A stretch of DNA of 64,000 nt from an uncultured Bacteroidia bacterium (GCA_902785755.1 CACZZO010000008.1:1-64000), one strand, 5' to 3'; numbered from the stretch's first letter, positions 54,559 through 64,000 are shown. A program made the numbers and translations. Notes: generated by a model from the sequence alone, not told the origin.

Positions 54559-55464
54559 ATGATGAAGGATTTTTGCAAGTTGTTGGTTTTCATTGTTTTC
54601 TTGGGTCTTGCATCATGCACCGAGGATATTGTGATTGATATTGAGGAAGGTGAACCCATGATAGGGGTGGAGGCTTCGTTTACCGACGAACTGAAGCACC
54701 ACGAGGCCATTTTGAGCTATACTTCAGAGTTTTACGGTAAGGAGGAGATTAAAATGGTTGAAGGCGCGACGGTTTATGTGACGGATATTGAAGGTAATGA
54801 TACAATATATTATTATGAGGACGCCGAGCAAAAAGGCCATTACTTCACTGAGCTTGTTGCCGGAAGGAAGAATACGATGTATCGGCTTTGTGTCGAGATT
54901 CCCGAAACCGATGGCACGGTGCAGCGGCTTTTTGCTGAAAGCATGATGCCCGACAATGTAGAGCACATCGACAGCCTTGTCATCAAGCATTTCAACGGAG
55001 AAAACGACTCGCTTCCGTCCACGTTTTTCTTGGACACCATCGAGTGGCTGTATCCTTATTTCCAGAGCCTTCCCGACCCCAACATCACTTACATGCCGAT
55101 GATTTTCCTCAACGACTCGCTGCTTTCCGACACGCTCACGCAGAGCATGGTGATTCCCGTGGGCGGCTATGCGGGCTACTACATCAATGGCCCTGAGATG
55201 CAAGCGGAGAACAAGGAGATTCCGATAGGCTTTTTCCTGAGGAAGAACTTGCAGAAGGGAGATGTTGTGCGTGCCGATTTGTACAGCATTTCGCAGGATT
55301 TTCTATTTTACGTCTATAGCCTCCTGATTTCCACGGGCAGCAATCCCATGTTGGGCGCCCCGGCTAATGTGATTACCAATGTTCAGCCAGCGGGGGAAGG
55401 TGTTGGGTGGTTTTTCACGGCTTCGGTTGTCAGTGCTGAGACAGTTTTTGAGGACAAATACTGA
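54559..55464 (+). CDS. DUF4249 lipoprotein, first copy
   Basis: 301 residues with lipobox VFLGLASC and the DUF4249 opening (EDIVIDIEEGEPMIGVEASF ... FTDELKHHEAILSYTSEF). Presumed surface partner of the TonB receptor, whose stop is 2 bp upstream. Related to the next gene. Confidence 0.87.
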   Translation: MMKDFCKLLVFIVFLGLASCTEDIVIDIEEGEPMIGVEASFTDELKHHEAILSYTSEFYGKEEIKMVEGATVYVTDIEGNDTIYYYEDAEQKGHYFTELVAGRKNTMYRLCVEIPETDGTVQRLFAESMMPDNVEHIDSLVIKHFNGENDSLPSTFFLDTIEWLYPYFQSLPDPNITYMPMIFLNDSLLSDTLTQSMVIPVGGYAGYYINGPEMQAENKEIPIGFFLRKNLQKGDVVRADLYSISQDFLFYVYSLLISTGSNPMLGAPANVITNVQPAGEGVGWFFTASVVSAETVFEDKY

Positions 55465-55472
55465 GTTTCAAT

Positions 55473-56390
55473 ATGAAAAGGACAAGGATAATATTATATA
55501 GGTGTCTGTCTTGCCTGTGCTTGCTGTCCGCATGGTCGTGTACCGAAAAGATCACAATGGACTTGCCTCAAGGCAGAAAAGTTCCGGTGGTGGAAGGCAG
55601 TATCACCAACGAGTATAAACGTCACGAAATCATAATGAGTTATTCTTCAGAGGTGTATTCCGAAGAGCGTGAGATGATTCCGGGGGCGGAGATATACTTG
55701 GTTGGTGGCGGCGACACCATTTATTATTACGAGCAACCCGACAAGCCAGGCCATTACCTGACCGATTCGGTGGCAGGCAGAAAACGCCGCCGCTATCATC
55801 TGGAAATCAAGGTTGAGGAGAACACCTTGTTTGACTGGCCGCTGAAGATGAACGCGGAAGTGCGCATGTCAAACAATGCCACTCGCATTGATTCCGTAGG
55901 CTTGCATCCTCTGTTGAACGATGAGGGCATTCCTTTTGTCGACGAGAAGGCTGCGGTATGCGTTTGCCCCTATTTCCAGACACTTTCCGACACTTCCATT
56001 GTCTACAATGTGGAACTCTATTTGAACGGCAAGCTTTTTAAGAACAGGCCGTCGAAGCTGTTCAACCTGTTTTCGATGCGTGGATATGCGGGCTATTATT
56101 TCAACGGTGAGGAAATGTTGAGCAACAACACGGAGGTTCCGGTAGGAATAATGAACAAGTCGTATTTGCACGAAGGCGACGTGGTGAAGGTGAAACTCTA
56201 CAGCATTTCGAAAGACTACCGTTATTTCCTTTTGGCCCAGAAATTGGCCATTGGCGTCAATCCCGTTATGGGCGCTTTCCCCGCCATGTATTCCAACATC
56301 TTCTCGAATTGCGACGCTATGGGTTGGTTCAATGCCACGGCGGTCATTGAGGGCGAAGGGGTTTACCATGAGAGCATTTTTGAGAAGTAA
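55473..56390 (+). CDS. DUF4249 lipoprotein, second copy
   Basis: 305 residues with lipobox LSAWSC and the same layout as the preceding gene (EKITMDLPQGRKVPVVEGSI; HEIIMSYSSEVYSEE; RGYAGYYFNGEEM). Eight bp after it, so the receptor and both lipoproteins form one operon. Probable tandem duplication followed by divergence. Confidence 0.87.
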   Translation: MKRTRIILYRCLSCLCLLSAWSCTEKITMDLPQGRKVPVVEGSITNEYKRHEIIMSYSSEVYSEEREMIPGAEIYLVGGGDTIYYYEQPDKPGHYLTDSVAGRKRRRYHLEIKVEENTLFDWPLKMNAEVRMSNNATRIDSVGLHPLLNDEGIPFVDEKAAVCVCPYFQTLSDTSIVYNVELYLNGKLFKNRPSKLFNLFSMRGYAGYYFNGEEMLSNNTEVPVGIMNKSYLHEGDVVKVKLYSISKDYRYFLLAQKLAIGVNPVMGAFPAMYSNIFSNCDAMGWFNATAVIEGEGVYHESIFEK

Positions 56391-56431
56391 TGCCAACTGA
56401 TGTGAGTCCCTATCTTTTTTTGGGAAGATGC

Positions 56432-58018
56432 TCAATCTTTTTCAATGATCCAATCCGAAACGGTCTTGGTCTCTTGCGAGAAAGCGATGCCTATTTTTAC
56501 GACAGGCTTGCCCTCGGCTTGGTAGGGAATCGCATAATCCTTCGAGTTGATTTGCTCAAGGGCCTCTTGCGCCGTGCCGCGCATTTTCAGTTCCATCACA
56601 TACACCGCGTCGCGCATGAAGACCACCACATCCGTGCGACCTCGCGCCACCTTCACCTGAGTGAACGTGCGGTAATTGAAGATGGAGAACACCACGTATG
56701 TCAACACCTCGTAATAAGCCTCGTATTTGGCGATGTCGTCCAATTCCTTCTCGCCGAAATCGAGGTAAGGAATGGAGGCGAAGAAGGCTTGCATGGCTTT
56801 CAAGGCACCTTCGATGTCGTGATGAATTAGGCGGGCATAGAAATCGCCAGCGAAGCCCCGTGAATCGGTGTTGCCGAGGTTCATCATGCGTGCCATGAAG
56901 TTCTCCATGAATCCGACCTTCACCTCGGCATTGGGGAAGTCGAGGGTGTAGCGAGTGGTGTTGAAGTCATAGCCTTTGATGGTGAGGTAGCCCGCCTGAT
57001 AGAGCAGGGGCAAGGCGGAGGTCATCGCCTCGGTGGGCACATCGAACTGGGAAGAAGGAACGTTGAGCTGCTCCAATTCAAGCAAGTTCGTGTTGAAGCG
57101 TTTCATTGCCTCGAAGAGGAAGGTGGGCGTTCCGCTGCCGAACCAGTAATAACCCAGCCATTGGTCGGTGAAGACATTCATCAGGCTGAACGGATTGAAA
57201 ATGTCGTCGGAATTGTCGCTGAAGTGGTAGCCGTCATACTGTTGCTTCAGCATTTCGAGCATCAGTTCTTTTGAACATTTGTAGCGGTCGGCTAAGGCTT
57301 GGATGTCTTGGTCGAACACCGTCACCAACTCGTTCTTGGTGATACCACAAAGGGCCGAGTATTGGGGCATCATAGAGATATTGCGCAAATTGTTCAAAGT
57401 GGAGAAGATGCTCAGTTGGCTGAACTTGGTGATGCCCGTGATGAAGACGAACTGCTCGTCGGCATCGCAAATCTTCACTACCTGATAAAACTCCTGCATG
57501 ATGCGTCGCACCTCAGTCAGTTGTTCCGGCTTGTGGAGATAGTCGAGCAAGGGGGCATCGTATTCGTCCAAAATGACCACGGATTTCAGGCCAGTTTGCC
57601 TATGGGCGCGTTGGATCAGTCCGGCAAAGCGTGTGCCGGGTGTCTTTTCCTCTTCGACGCGGCCATAAATCTCTTCGTATCGGCGTAATTGGAAATCCAA
57701 GGCTCCGATGATTCCTGCCATGTCCATCTGGTTCTTGCATTGGCTGATGTCGAAATGCAGAACAGGGTGTTGTTTCCAGTCCTTTTCCAACTCGGCGATG
57801 GCCAAGCCTTCAAACAAGTCCTTGCGGCCTTGGAAGTAATACTTCAATGTGCTACAAAGTAGGCTCTTGCCGAACCTTCGCGGACGGCTGAGGAAGACGA
57901 ATTGCGATTCGTGCGACAATTTATAGATAAGGTCAGTCTTATCGATATAAATGCGTCCATCTTGGCGGATGCGTTCAAAATCGGCGATGCCGGCGGTGTA
58001 GAGTCTCATGGGTAGCAT
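56432..58018 (-). CDS. AAA-ATPase-like/PD-(D/E)XK (DUF1703) protein, copy 2
   Basis: 528 residues, same architecture as 41122-42702: P-loop SRPRRFGKSLLCSTLKYYF, Walker B VVILDEYDAPLLD, FITGITKFSQLS, and C-terminal RTDVVVFMRDAVYVMELKM. ATG at 58018 or 58009; promoter box 58041-58048. Confidence 0.88.
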   Translation of the reverse strand: MLPMRLYTAGIADFERIRQDGRIYIDKTDLIYKLSHESQFVFLSRPRRFGKSLLCSTLKYYFQGRKDLFEGLAIAELEKDWKQHPVLHFDISQCKNQMDMAGIIGALDFQLRRYEEIYGRVEEEKTPGTRFAGLIQRAHRQTGLKSVVILDEYDAPLLDYLHKPEQLTEVRRIMQEFYQVVKICDADEQFVFITGITKFSQLSIFSTLNNLRNISMMPQYSALCGITKNELVTVFDQDIQALADRYKCSKELMLEMLKQQYDGYHFSDNSDDIFNPFSLMNVFTDQWLGYYWFGSGTPTFLFEAMKRFNTNLLELEQLNVPSSQFDVPTEAMTSALPLLYQAGYLTIKGYDFNTTRYTLDFPNAEVKVGFMENFMARMMNLGNTDSRGFAGDFYARLIHHDIEGALKAMQAFFASIPYLDFGEKELDDIAKYEAYYEVLTYVVFSIFNYRTFTQVKVARGRTDVVVFMRDAVYVMELKMRGTAQEALEQINSKDYAIPYQAEGKPVVKIGIAFSQETKTVSDWIIEKD

Positions 58019-58040
58019 GGCAAAATAGGTTTTTCCGCTG

Positions 58041-58048
58041 CAAAGTTA
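58041..58048 (-). promoter_or_regulatory. Putative -7 box for the second DUF1703 gene
   Basis: Minus-strand TAACTTTG, 22 bp upstream of the ATG at 58018. Confidence 0.5.
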
Positions 58049-58104
58049 GCATTTTTCCTTCTCCCAATGCGAGATGCGGGAAAAAATCTGGCAGGCAGTG
58101 TGAA

Positions 58105-58136
58105 AAAAAGAGCCGCCCGACAAAGGCGGCTCTTTC
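58105..58136. terminator. Hairpin terminator downstream of the C25 peptidase gene
   Basis: AGAGCCGCC pairs with GGCGGCTCT around a 7-base loop (about 58110-58134), with A-rich and T-rich flanks, so it can act on either strand. Confidence 0.8.
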
Positions 58137-58161
58137 ATTTCAAATCGGATGTGCATCGCGG

Positions 58162-61100
58162 TTACTTCACCACAACCTTCTCCACGCGCACTTGCGTGCC
58201 AGTAGTGAGGTGCAGGAAGTAGATGCCCTCGGCCATGCTTTCGACGCTGATTTGCTCAGTGCCTTTGGCCTTGCCCTTGGCCATCACCTGACCCATACCG
58301 TTATACATTGTGTAGGTGTATTCGGCATTGCCGCCGTTGATGAACAGCGTGCTGTTGGTCGGGTTCGGGTAGATGGAGAACTCGTTTGTGTTTTCGTCGA
58401 TGCTCAACTCGGCCATCACTTCGATGCACTGCGGTACTGAGCTGCCGTCTTCGTAGTTGGCAATCACGCAGTAAGTGAAGTTGATTTCGGAGTACAAATC
58501 TTCATCGGTGTAGGTGGTTTCTTCAGTCTGGCCGATTTCGATGCCGTTGCGGAAGATGGTGTAGCTCTGTGCCCCTTCAGGAGCGTCCCAAGTGAGGATG
58601 ATAGAGCCGATTTCCACGGTAGCATCGAGGTTCTCGACGCAAGCGTAGGTGTTTGTAGGAGCTTCGCTCTCGCAGTCGCAGTCAAACTCAAACAATGTGC
58701 CGCCGCTGAGGTTGCTGCCTTGATAGATGATTTCGCCGTTTTCGTACTTCACCACGAAGGAACATTCGGAGGTGTATTGGCCGTTGATCCAAGTCAGGGT
58801 GACGTGTACGCTCTTGCCGATTTTCAGGGTTTCGGTGGCAGAGTATCCGGATTCGAAGGTCAGGTCAACGGAAGGCGTGCCGTCGTCAAACGCAACTCTC
58901 AGTTTGTTGCCGTTCCAGCCGTCGCCGTATGAGTCGTTCATCTGGACCACTACGTTGCAGGCGTTTCTCAAGAGGATGCTGCCTTCTATCGTCAGACCGC
59001 CATCGGCTTCCATGACGAAAGTGATGGCAATCGGTTCGCCTTGAGGGCAGTCGGGGGCGATGGCCAAATTGAACACGCACGGAGCCATGCCATCGGGGTC
59101 GATAGTGCCAAATTCAATGACTTCGTTGAGCAGTGTGACATACTCGTTTTCGCAAGCGATGCGGGCAACGGCGTTGGTGGCCATGTAGTGACCGATATTC
59201 TTGAAGTTGGCGACAATGGTCAAGTTTTCACCCGGGACGAAACTTTCGCCCCATTCGGCGCCTTTGTAATCGAGGATGGCTTGGCCGGCGGTGATGATGG
59301 CCTTGCCGTTCCAAGTCTGTCTGCCGTCGTTCATGGTCACATCAATTTGGAAGCGGGTGCCGTCTTCAACGCCCTCGGCAACGATGAAGCTGAAAGCATC
59401 TTGCAAAGTGATGCTTTGCTCGGCGGGCAACACGTCAAATTGGGCGGTGCCTTCGAGAATTTCCAAACGCTCGTCGTCGCAGGTCAGGGTGACGCTGGTG
59501 GTGCCATTGGTCGGGTCGACGCCAACGTTCTTGAAGGTCATGCTGAGGCTCGTCTCCACATTCACGGGAGCGAAGTTGGGAGCGAAGCCAGCCACGGTCA
59601 CGAAGGGACCTTCGGCAGGAAGGACTTCAACAGGGACGACTTCAGTCACCTTGTTATATCCCATCACGGTCAAGGTGGCAGTGCCAACAGTGTTCATTGG
59701 GGGGAAGCTGAGGGTGCAAGTGCCATCTTGGATGTAGCCCGTGCTAACAACTTCGCCGTCCATCATCAGAGAGACAATGCCGTAGCTGGTGTTTTCAGCC
59801 GAAATCTCCAATTCGCTCATGCCAAGCATCAGGACTGAAGGATTGCAGGTGACATTCATGCTGACGGGGTTGTCGGTGCGCACCATCAGGGTCGGGTCGC
59901 CGAAGAGGATCCAAGTGTTGTGGGTGTTGCCTTGGTCGCTCGGGTGCATGTCAAGCATGTACATGCTGCCGTTGAGCGAAGCGCCGCCGAAAGTATGACG
60001 GAATTGGTCGGTATGCTTCCATTCAGTGAGGATGTCGACCATCTCGTCTTGGCCAGTCATTGGAGGCACCCAGGGTTGTGAAATCCAGCTGAACATGCCG
60101 CCGACGGCACCAGTGGGAGCACCTGTGGTGTTGTTGGTGGCACGCAGCCAAGCCTCGCCGAAACAAGTGCCGTTGAATTCGCCGTTGTTGCAGGCCACTG
60201 ACCAAATGTAGGGCCATTTGTAGTCGTTCACCAAGGCGTTCACATGGCTGTTGCTGTAGTTGGCCACAGCCCAACTGGTTTGCGAACCGTGGTTGCAATA
60301 GTTGATGATGCTTGCGCCGTTGTTGACATCACTGCTGATGGCGGTGGCGTTGGTGCCGCCGCCCACGCCGCTGTATTGTTGAGAGACATTCTCATAAGTG
60401 TAGTGCAAGAGGGTATCACGGATGTAGTTCATGTGAACATAGTCGGCTTCGCCGCCGTTGTGGCCGTTGCCTGCACCTTCGTTGGCACCGATGCCGATGC
60501 CTTGGTTGAGCCAAGTGAGGCCTTCTTCCATGTCGCGCTCGTAGTAGAGCACTTTGTTGACATGAGTCTCAACGTCTTGAACGCTTTGCACCGAGAAACG
60601 ACCGGTAAGCACTTCAAGGTAGTAGTCGCTGCCTTCCAATTGGCCAAACCAGTTGTCGGAACGACCGCCGCTCATCGCGTGGGGGGTGAGGTCGGAATAG
60701 TCGCCAACGAGGAGGACGAACTCAAGGTTGCGCTCGGGGTTGGTGTAGATGCTGTTGATGTAGTTCTTGATTTGGGTGTCGTTGTTGCCGCCGGCTTCGG
60801 TCACGCTGACCATCGTCGTGGGACGGCCCGACTGGTTTTTCCAGTCTACGAAAGGCTGCATGGCCTCCATGTACTGGTCGGGGCAGATGACGAGCATCTC
60901 GCCGCAATCCTCTTCAAAGTTATACTTCGCCGCGTTCTCTTTGTAGTTGATGAAGCGGTGGTCGTAGGCAGCTTTCGTTTCGGCTGACATCTTTTGGCTT
61001 GCTTTGCGGGCCATTTTCTGGTTCACGCCGTTGTCGCTCACCTTCTTCATGGCGATGGTCATGTTGTGGTACACACGGAGGGTCTTCGTCACGGGATTGT

Positions 61101-61623
61101 AGGCGAAGGGAGCCACCATGATGTTTTGGCCACGGAAGTCGCGGATGATGTAAGGCGTTTCCAAAGTGGCCTGAGCGGCAGGGTAGAAAGCGTTTTGGCT
61201 GTACATTGCACCATAGGTGTAAGGCACGCTTTCAGGGTCGATCAGACGGCTGAAGTTGCCCTTCGAGGGGGCAATCTCCACATTCTGATAGTCCGTGAAA
61301 TCGCTTTCAACGACGCTCACTTCCATTTCAGCGCGGTCGCCGATGAGGGCGGGCACGGGGAAGTGTGGGAGGTCAGGAGCACCGGCTTCGAGCATCGAGG
61401 CCATCTTCGGGACGGAGACGACTTGCTGCTCGCCGTTTGGGGTGCTCACTCTGGTCAGGTAGAAGCCGCCCAGCGAGAAGTCGACGACGACCTGCTGCTC
61501 GCTGCTCGAAATCAGCTTGACCTCGGGTCCGGCAGGATTACTCTTGCCGAGGCTGTTCCATTGTTGGCCGAATGTCATTGCTGACAAGGCCAGAAACACG
61601 AGAGAAAAAAGTGCTTTTTTCAT
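58162..61623 (-). CDS. Gingipain-like C25 family cysteine peptidase with T9SS sorting domain, second copy
   Basis: 1153 residues: signal peptide (KKALFSLVFLALSAMTFGQ), propeptide-like region, C25 core with likely dyad His445 (YCNHGSQTSW) and Cys478 (SVACNNGEF), Ig-like modules, an added module marked VQMNDSYGDGWNGNKLRV (~residues 900-990) that the 3224-6409 paralogue lacks, an Fn3-like segment, and a type A T9SS domain (IYPNPTNSTLFINGG ... GIYFLHLTTG). Exported surface peptidase. Confidence 0.9.
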   Translation of the reverse strand: MKKALFSLVFLALSAMTFGQQWNSLGKSNPAGPEVKLISSSEQQVVVDFSLGGFYLTRVSTPNGEQQVVSVPKMASMLEAGAPDLPHFPVPALIGDRAEMEVSVVESDFTDYQNVEIAPSKGNFSRLIDPESVPYTYGAMYSQNAFYPAAQATLETPYIIRDFRGQNIMVAPFAYNPVTKTLRVYHNMTIAMKKVSDNGVNQKMARKASQKMSAETKAAYDHRFINYKENAAKYNFEEDCGEMLVICPDQYMEAMQPFVDWKNQSGRPTTMVSVTEAGGNNDTQIKNYINSIYTNPERNLEFVLLVGDYSDLTPHAMSGGRSDNWFGQLEGSDYYLEVLTGRFSVQSVQDVETHVNKVLYYERDMEEGLTWLNQGIGIGANEGAGNGHNGGEADYVHMNYIRDTLLHYTYENVSQQYSGVGGGTNATAISSDVNNGASIINYCNHGSQTSWAVANYSNSHVNALVNDYKWPYIWSVACNNGEFNGTCFGEAWLRATNNTTGAPTGAVGGMFSWISQPWVPPMTGQDEMVDILTEWKHTDQFRHTFGGASLNGSMYMLDMHPSDQGNTHNTWILFGDPTLMVRTDNPVSMNVTCNPSVLMLGMSELEISAENTSYGIVSLMMDGEVVSTGYIQDGTCTLSFPPMNTVGTATLTVMGYNKVTEVVPVEVLPAEGPFVTVAGFAPNFAPVNVETSLSMTFKNVGVDPTNGTTSVTLTCDDERLEILEGTAQFDVLPAEQSITLQDAFSFIVAEGVEDGTRFQIDVTMNDGRQTWNGKAIITAGQAILDYKGAEWGESFVPGENLTIVANFKNIGHYMATNAVARIACENEYVTLLNEVIEFGTIDPDGMAPCVFNLAIAPDCPQGEPIAITFVMEADGGLTIEGSILLRNACNVVVQMNDSYGDGWNGNKLRVAFDDGTPSVDLTFESGYSATETLKIGKSVHVTLTWINGQYTSECSFVVKYENGEIIYQGSNLSGGTLFEFDCDCESEAPTNTYACVENLDATVEIGSIILTWDAPEGAQSYTIFRNGIEIGQTEETTYTDEDLYSEINFTYCVIANYEDGSSVPQCIEVMAELSIDENTNEFSIYPNPTNSTLFINGGNAEYTYTMYNGMGQVMAKGKAKGTEQISVESMAEGIYFLHLTTGTQVRVEKVVVK

Positions 61624-61684
61624 GTGTAAATAATTGTGTAATAAATAATGTAGATAAAAAAACGATTAGTTTCAGTATGACGCG

Positions 61685-61692
61685 CAAAAGTA
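61685..61692 (-). promoter_or_regulatory. Putative -7 box for the second C25 gene
   Basis: Minus-strand TACTTTTG, 61 bp upstream of the ATG at 61623. Confidence 0.45.
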
Positions 61693-61777
61693 CGAATCTT
61701 TTTGCTTTAATGCTGCAATTTGGCACGAAATATTTTCAACTCCACTTCTCCTTATTCACGGAGTGAGGTTTTTTGTG

Positions 61778-61785
61778 TAATTTTG
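61778..61785 (+). promoter_or_regulatory. Putative -7 box for the TerB-DnaJ gene
   Basis: TAATTTTG, 24 bp upstream of the ATG at 61810. Confidence 0.55.
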
Positions 61786-61809
61786 CCGCCAGATTCAAAA
61801 TCAACAGAC

Positions 61810-62544
61810 ATGGGATTCTTTTTGAAACTGATATTGACAGGTTTGGGCTGGTCGTTTGGCGGGCCTTTGGGCGCCATCATCGGCTATGCGATAGGGGGAT
61901 TGTTTTCGGGCAGAAGGCCAACGGTCATCCGCTCAGAAGTGAACGAAACCTTCGGCAATACCGAGGAAAAACGCGACTTCAACGTGACTTTGCTTGTGCT
62001 TTCAGCCGCCGTGATGAAGGCCGACGGCAATGTGATGAAGTCGGAACTCGACTATGTGAAGCGGTTCTTCTTGCAGAATTTCGGACAGGAACGCGCCGAA
62101 AGTTATATCAAGATGCTGCGTGAGATTTTGGAGAAAGACTACAACCTTTACGAAGTCAGCCAGCAGGTGGGCCGTTACATGGACTATTCATCGCGCCTGC
62201 AACTGCTTCATTATCTGTTTGGTATCGCCAATGCCGACAAAGCGATTTCACAAGAGGAATTGGGCGTCATCAACACGATTTCAGACTACATGGGCATCAC
62301 CAACAGCGATTTCCTATCGGTGAAAGCCATGTTCATCAAGGAAACCGATAGCGCCTACAAGATTCTCGGCGTTGAGCCATCAGCCACCGACGAAGAGGTG
62401 AAACGCGCCTATCGCGAAATGGCCAAGAAAAACCACCCCGACCTCGTGAGTAACCTCGGCGAAGAAGTTCGCCAAGCTGCCGAAAAGAAATTCCAAGAAG
62501 TCAACGCGGCCTACGAAGCGATTAAGAAGCTGCGGGGGATGTAA
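61810..62544 (+). CDS. TerB-DnaJ domain protein (DjlA-like co-chaperone)
   Basis: 244 residues: a glycine-rich hydrophobic N-terminus (LILTGLGWSFGGPLGAIIGY) that probably anchors it in the membrane, a TerB-like helical domain (~55-165), and a C-terminal J domain (SAYKILGVEPSATDEEVKRA) with the HPD motif in KKNHPDLVS. Expected to stimulate DnaK at the membrane. ATG at 61810 chosen downstream of the promoter box. Confidence 0.88.
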   Translation: MGFFLKLILTGLGWSFGGPLGAIIGYAIGGLFSGRRPTVIRSEVNETFGNTEEKRDFNVTLLVLSAAVMKADGNVMKSELDYVKRFFLQNFGQERAESYIKMLREILEKDYNLYEVSQQVGRYMDYSSRLQLLHYLFGIANADKAISQEELGVINTISDYMGITNSDFLSVKAMFIKETDSAYKILGVEPSATDEEVKRAYREMAKKNHPDLVSNLGEEVRQAAEKKFQEVNAAYEAIKKLRGM

Positions 62545-62545
62545 A

Positions 62546-62580
62546 CAAAAAAAGGCAGCCATGCGGCTGCCTTTTTTTCA
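62546..62580. terminator. Strong bidirectional terminator
   Basis: AAAAAAAGGCAGCC and GGCTGCCTTTTTTT form a perfect stem around ATGC between convergent genes ending at 62544 and 62595. Confidence 0.9.
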
Positions 62581-62594
62581 AATAAAACTCATTT

Positions 62595-64000
62595 TTATTC
62601 CACAACAATCCTCTCCACGCGCACTTGTGCGCCGTTGGTAAGGCGGAGGAAGTAAATGCCCTTGTTCAGGTGGCTGACATTGACTTGTTCGTTGCCGCGA
62701 GCATTGCCTTTCAGCACCATCTGACCCATGCCGTTGAACAAGGCATAGTCAAACTCGGTGTTGCCACCGTCGATGTTCAGGATGCCATTGACGGGGTTGG
62801 GATAGATGCTCAGGCTTTCAAACGTGTTCTCTTCGATGCCCACAGTGCCCACGCTAACGGTGATGTAAGCAGCAGTAGAGTAGTTGTCGGCGTTGGCGGC
62901 CACAATGCTATAGGTATAAATGCCGTCAGCCACATTGTCGGTGTAGGTGGTTCCAGATTGGCTGGCAATGGGCTGTCCGTTGCGGCGGATGGCATAGAGT
63001 GTGGCATCGGGCGAAGCCGTCCATGTCAGTTCGACGGTGTTGCCGTCAACATTGGCTTGCAAGTCGGTGACAGGAGCAAGAGGGAGTTTCACATTGGTTG
63101 GCGGGAATTGGATGTCGTCAATCCAAGCGCAGTCGCTGCCGCTGCTTACACTGCTGTCCTTCTGGTAGCTCCACTTGAAGGTGTGGACGCCAGCGGTCAC
63201 AGGGAAAGAAACTTGGCTCCAGCCTTCGTCGCCCGACCAGTTGCCTTTCTCCTGATTGTCGATGTAGAAGAAGAGTTTGTCCCAGCCGTTTTCGGAAGAA
63301 ACTTTTCTGTAGAAACTGATTTCGCCATCGGTAAGGACTTCAACAGTGAGGATGAGGTCGGTCTGCTGGCTGTCGGAGATGGTGCCCGACTTGGCACTGT
63401 AGGTGCCGCTGTTGGCCTCGTTGTTCACCACAGTCCAGTTGGCGCTGCCGCCAAATTGCCATTCGTATGCACTGAAGTCGCCCGATTCAAAGCCTTCGAT
63501 GATGTTGCCCACGGTGATGATGTAATTGCCGTTCACCGAATAGTGGCCAGCGGCCAACAAGTAGTTGAGTTCGTAGGTCGAGCCGAGTTCGACATTGCTG
63601 CCCACGGTGATGTTGACCGAGATTTCGGCGGTTTCGCCCGCAGCGATGTTGCCGATTTCGATGGCGTTGTTTTCTATGGTGAGGTCGTCGGAGCAGGAAT
63701 ACACCTCAAAGATGGCGTTTTCGGCATTGGCGCTTCCAATGTTGGTGATTTGGAAGGTGGCAGTGCCAGTGTTGCCGGGTTCGAGGCTGGTGTTGAAAAT
63801 GTTTGTGGTGACGAATTTAGGTGCACCGAAAGTGATGTTGAACTTGCTCTCCCAAATGTCGTCGCCCGAAGTGCAGGTCACGAAGAACTGTACTCTGGTC
63901 TGGTCAGGGATGTTCATGGCCACATCGAAGATGAAATCGCTGATGGCGACAGTGGCATCAGGATTGATGCTGGCAACATTGGTCGTGTTGTTGGTGATGT
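62595..64000 (-). CDS. C-terminal part of a T9SS-exported protein (5' end beyond window)
   Basis: The frame is open to the window edge (about 468 residues); the in-frame Met at 63921-63923 is not the start. Ig-like modules (SIEVYSCSDDL-like repeats) match those of the C25 paralogues, followed by a jelly-roll/MAM-like adhesin module (EGFESGDFSAYEWQFGGSAN ... AWIDDIQFP), an Fn3-like module and a type A T9SS domain (IYPNPVNGILNIDGG ... GIYFLRLTNG). It may be a third C25 peptidase, but the catalytic part is not in view. Confidence 0.85.
   Translation of the reverse strand, partial: ITNNTTNVASINPDATVAISDFIFDVAMNIPDQTRVQFFVTCTSGDDIWESKFNITFGAPKFVTTNIFNTSLEPGNTGTATFQITNIGSANAENAIFEVYSCSDDLTIENNAIEIGNIAAGETAEISVNITVGSNVELGSTYELNYLLAAGHYSVNGNYIITVGNIIEGFESGDFSAYEWQFGGSANWTVVNNEANSGTYSAKSGTISDSQQTDLILTVEVLTDGEISFYRKVSSENGWDKLFFYIDNQEKGNWSGDEGWSQVSFPVTAGVHTFKWSYQKDSSVSSGSDCAWIDDIQFPPTNVKLPLAPVTDLQANVDGNTVELTWTASPDATLYAIRRNGQPIASQSGTTYTDNVADGIYTYSIVAANADNYSTAAYITVSVGTVGIEENTFESLSIYPNPVNGILNIDGGNTEFDYALFNGMGQMVLKGNARGNEQVNVSHLNKGIYFLRLTNGAQVRVERIVVE

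Overview
The window comes from a Bacteroidota chromosome, most likely order Bacteroidales. Supporting signs are: proteins with type IX secretion (T9SS) sorting tails and gingipain-like C25 catalytic domains, a TonB receptor with DUF4249 lipoproteins, a glycine-lipid acyltransferase pair, a 2-oxoacid:ferredoxin oxidoreductase operon, a division/cell-wall (dcw) cluster in the usual Bacteroidota order, and many TAnnTTTG-type -7 promoter boxes. No rRNA or tRNA gene was recognised.

Layout. 1-1.9 kb (+): the tail of an unknown gene, then cdsA and psd (phospholipid synthesis). 1.9-6.4 kb (-): a TrmH-HAD fusion and a C25/T9SS peptidase. 6.5-21.4 kb (-): mraZ-rsmH-ftsL-ftsI-murE-mraY-[murD C-terminal domain only]-ftsW-murG-murC-ftsQ-ftsA-ftsZ, with a MraZ-type operator in front. 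21.6-24.1 kb (+): glsA-glsB-engB. 24.2-26.9 kb (-): four-subunit ferredoxin oxidoreductase. 27.1-32.0 kb: a secreted SGNH-like protein, an aminotransferase and mutS2.

32-50.5 kb is an accessory region. It holds a DUF4143 ATPase behind a four-unit 34-bp repeat array, a lipoprotein, a three-gene operon encoding a truncated FtsZ paralogue, two UDG-like proteins around a three-repeat zinc-ribbon protein, and an S24/LexA-like regulator diverging from dinB. It continues with a DUF1703 ATPase, a deiminase, a possible alkyl-purine glycosylase-like gene, a second DUF4143 ATPase, a broken AlbA_2-type gene, HigBA, and a short dnaE2-like polymerase. The S24 regulator, dinB and dnaE2 look like an ancestral translesion (mutasome) locus whose dinB-dnaE2 interval has been expanded. 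A ~40-bp sequence recurs at the joints of that interval.

49.8-64 kb: an antitoxin/PIN/RNA-ligase operon, a TonB receptor with two DUF4249 lipoproteins, a second DUF1703 ATPase, a second C25/T9SS peptidase, a TerB-DnaJ protein, and the 3' part of a third T9SS cargo protein that runs off the window. The items most worth following up are the FtsZ paralogue that stops before the T7 catalytic loop, the stand-alone MurD C-terminal domain inside an otherwise intact dcw cluster, the PIN RNase/RNA ligase operon, and the repeat-bounded cassettes between dinB and dnaE2.
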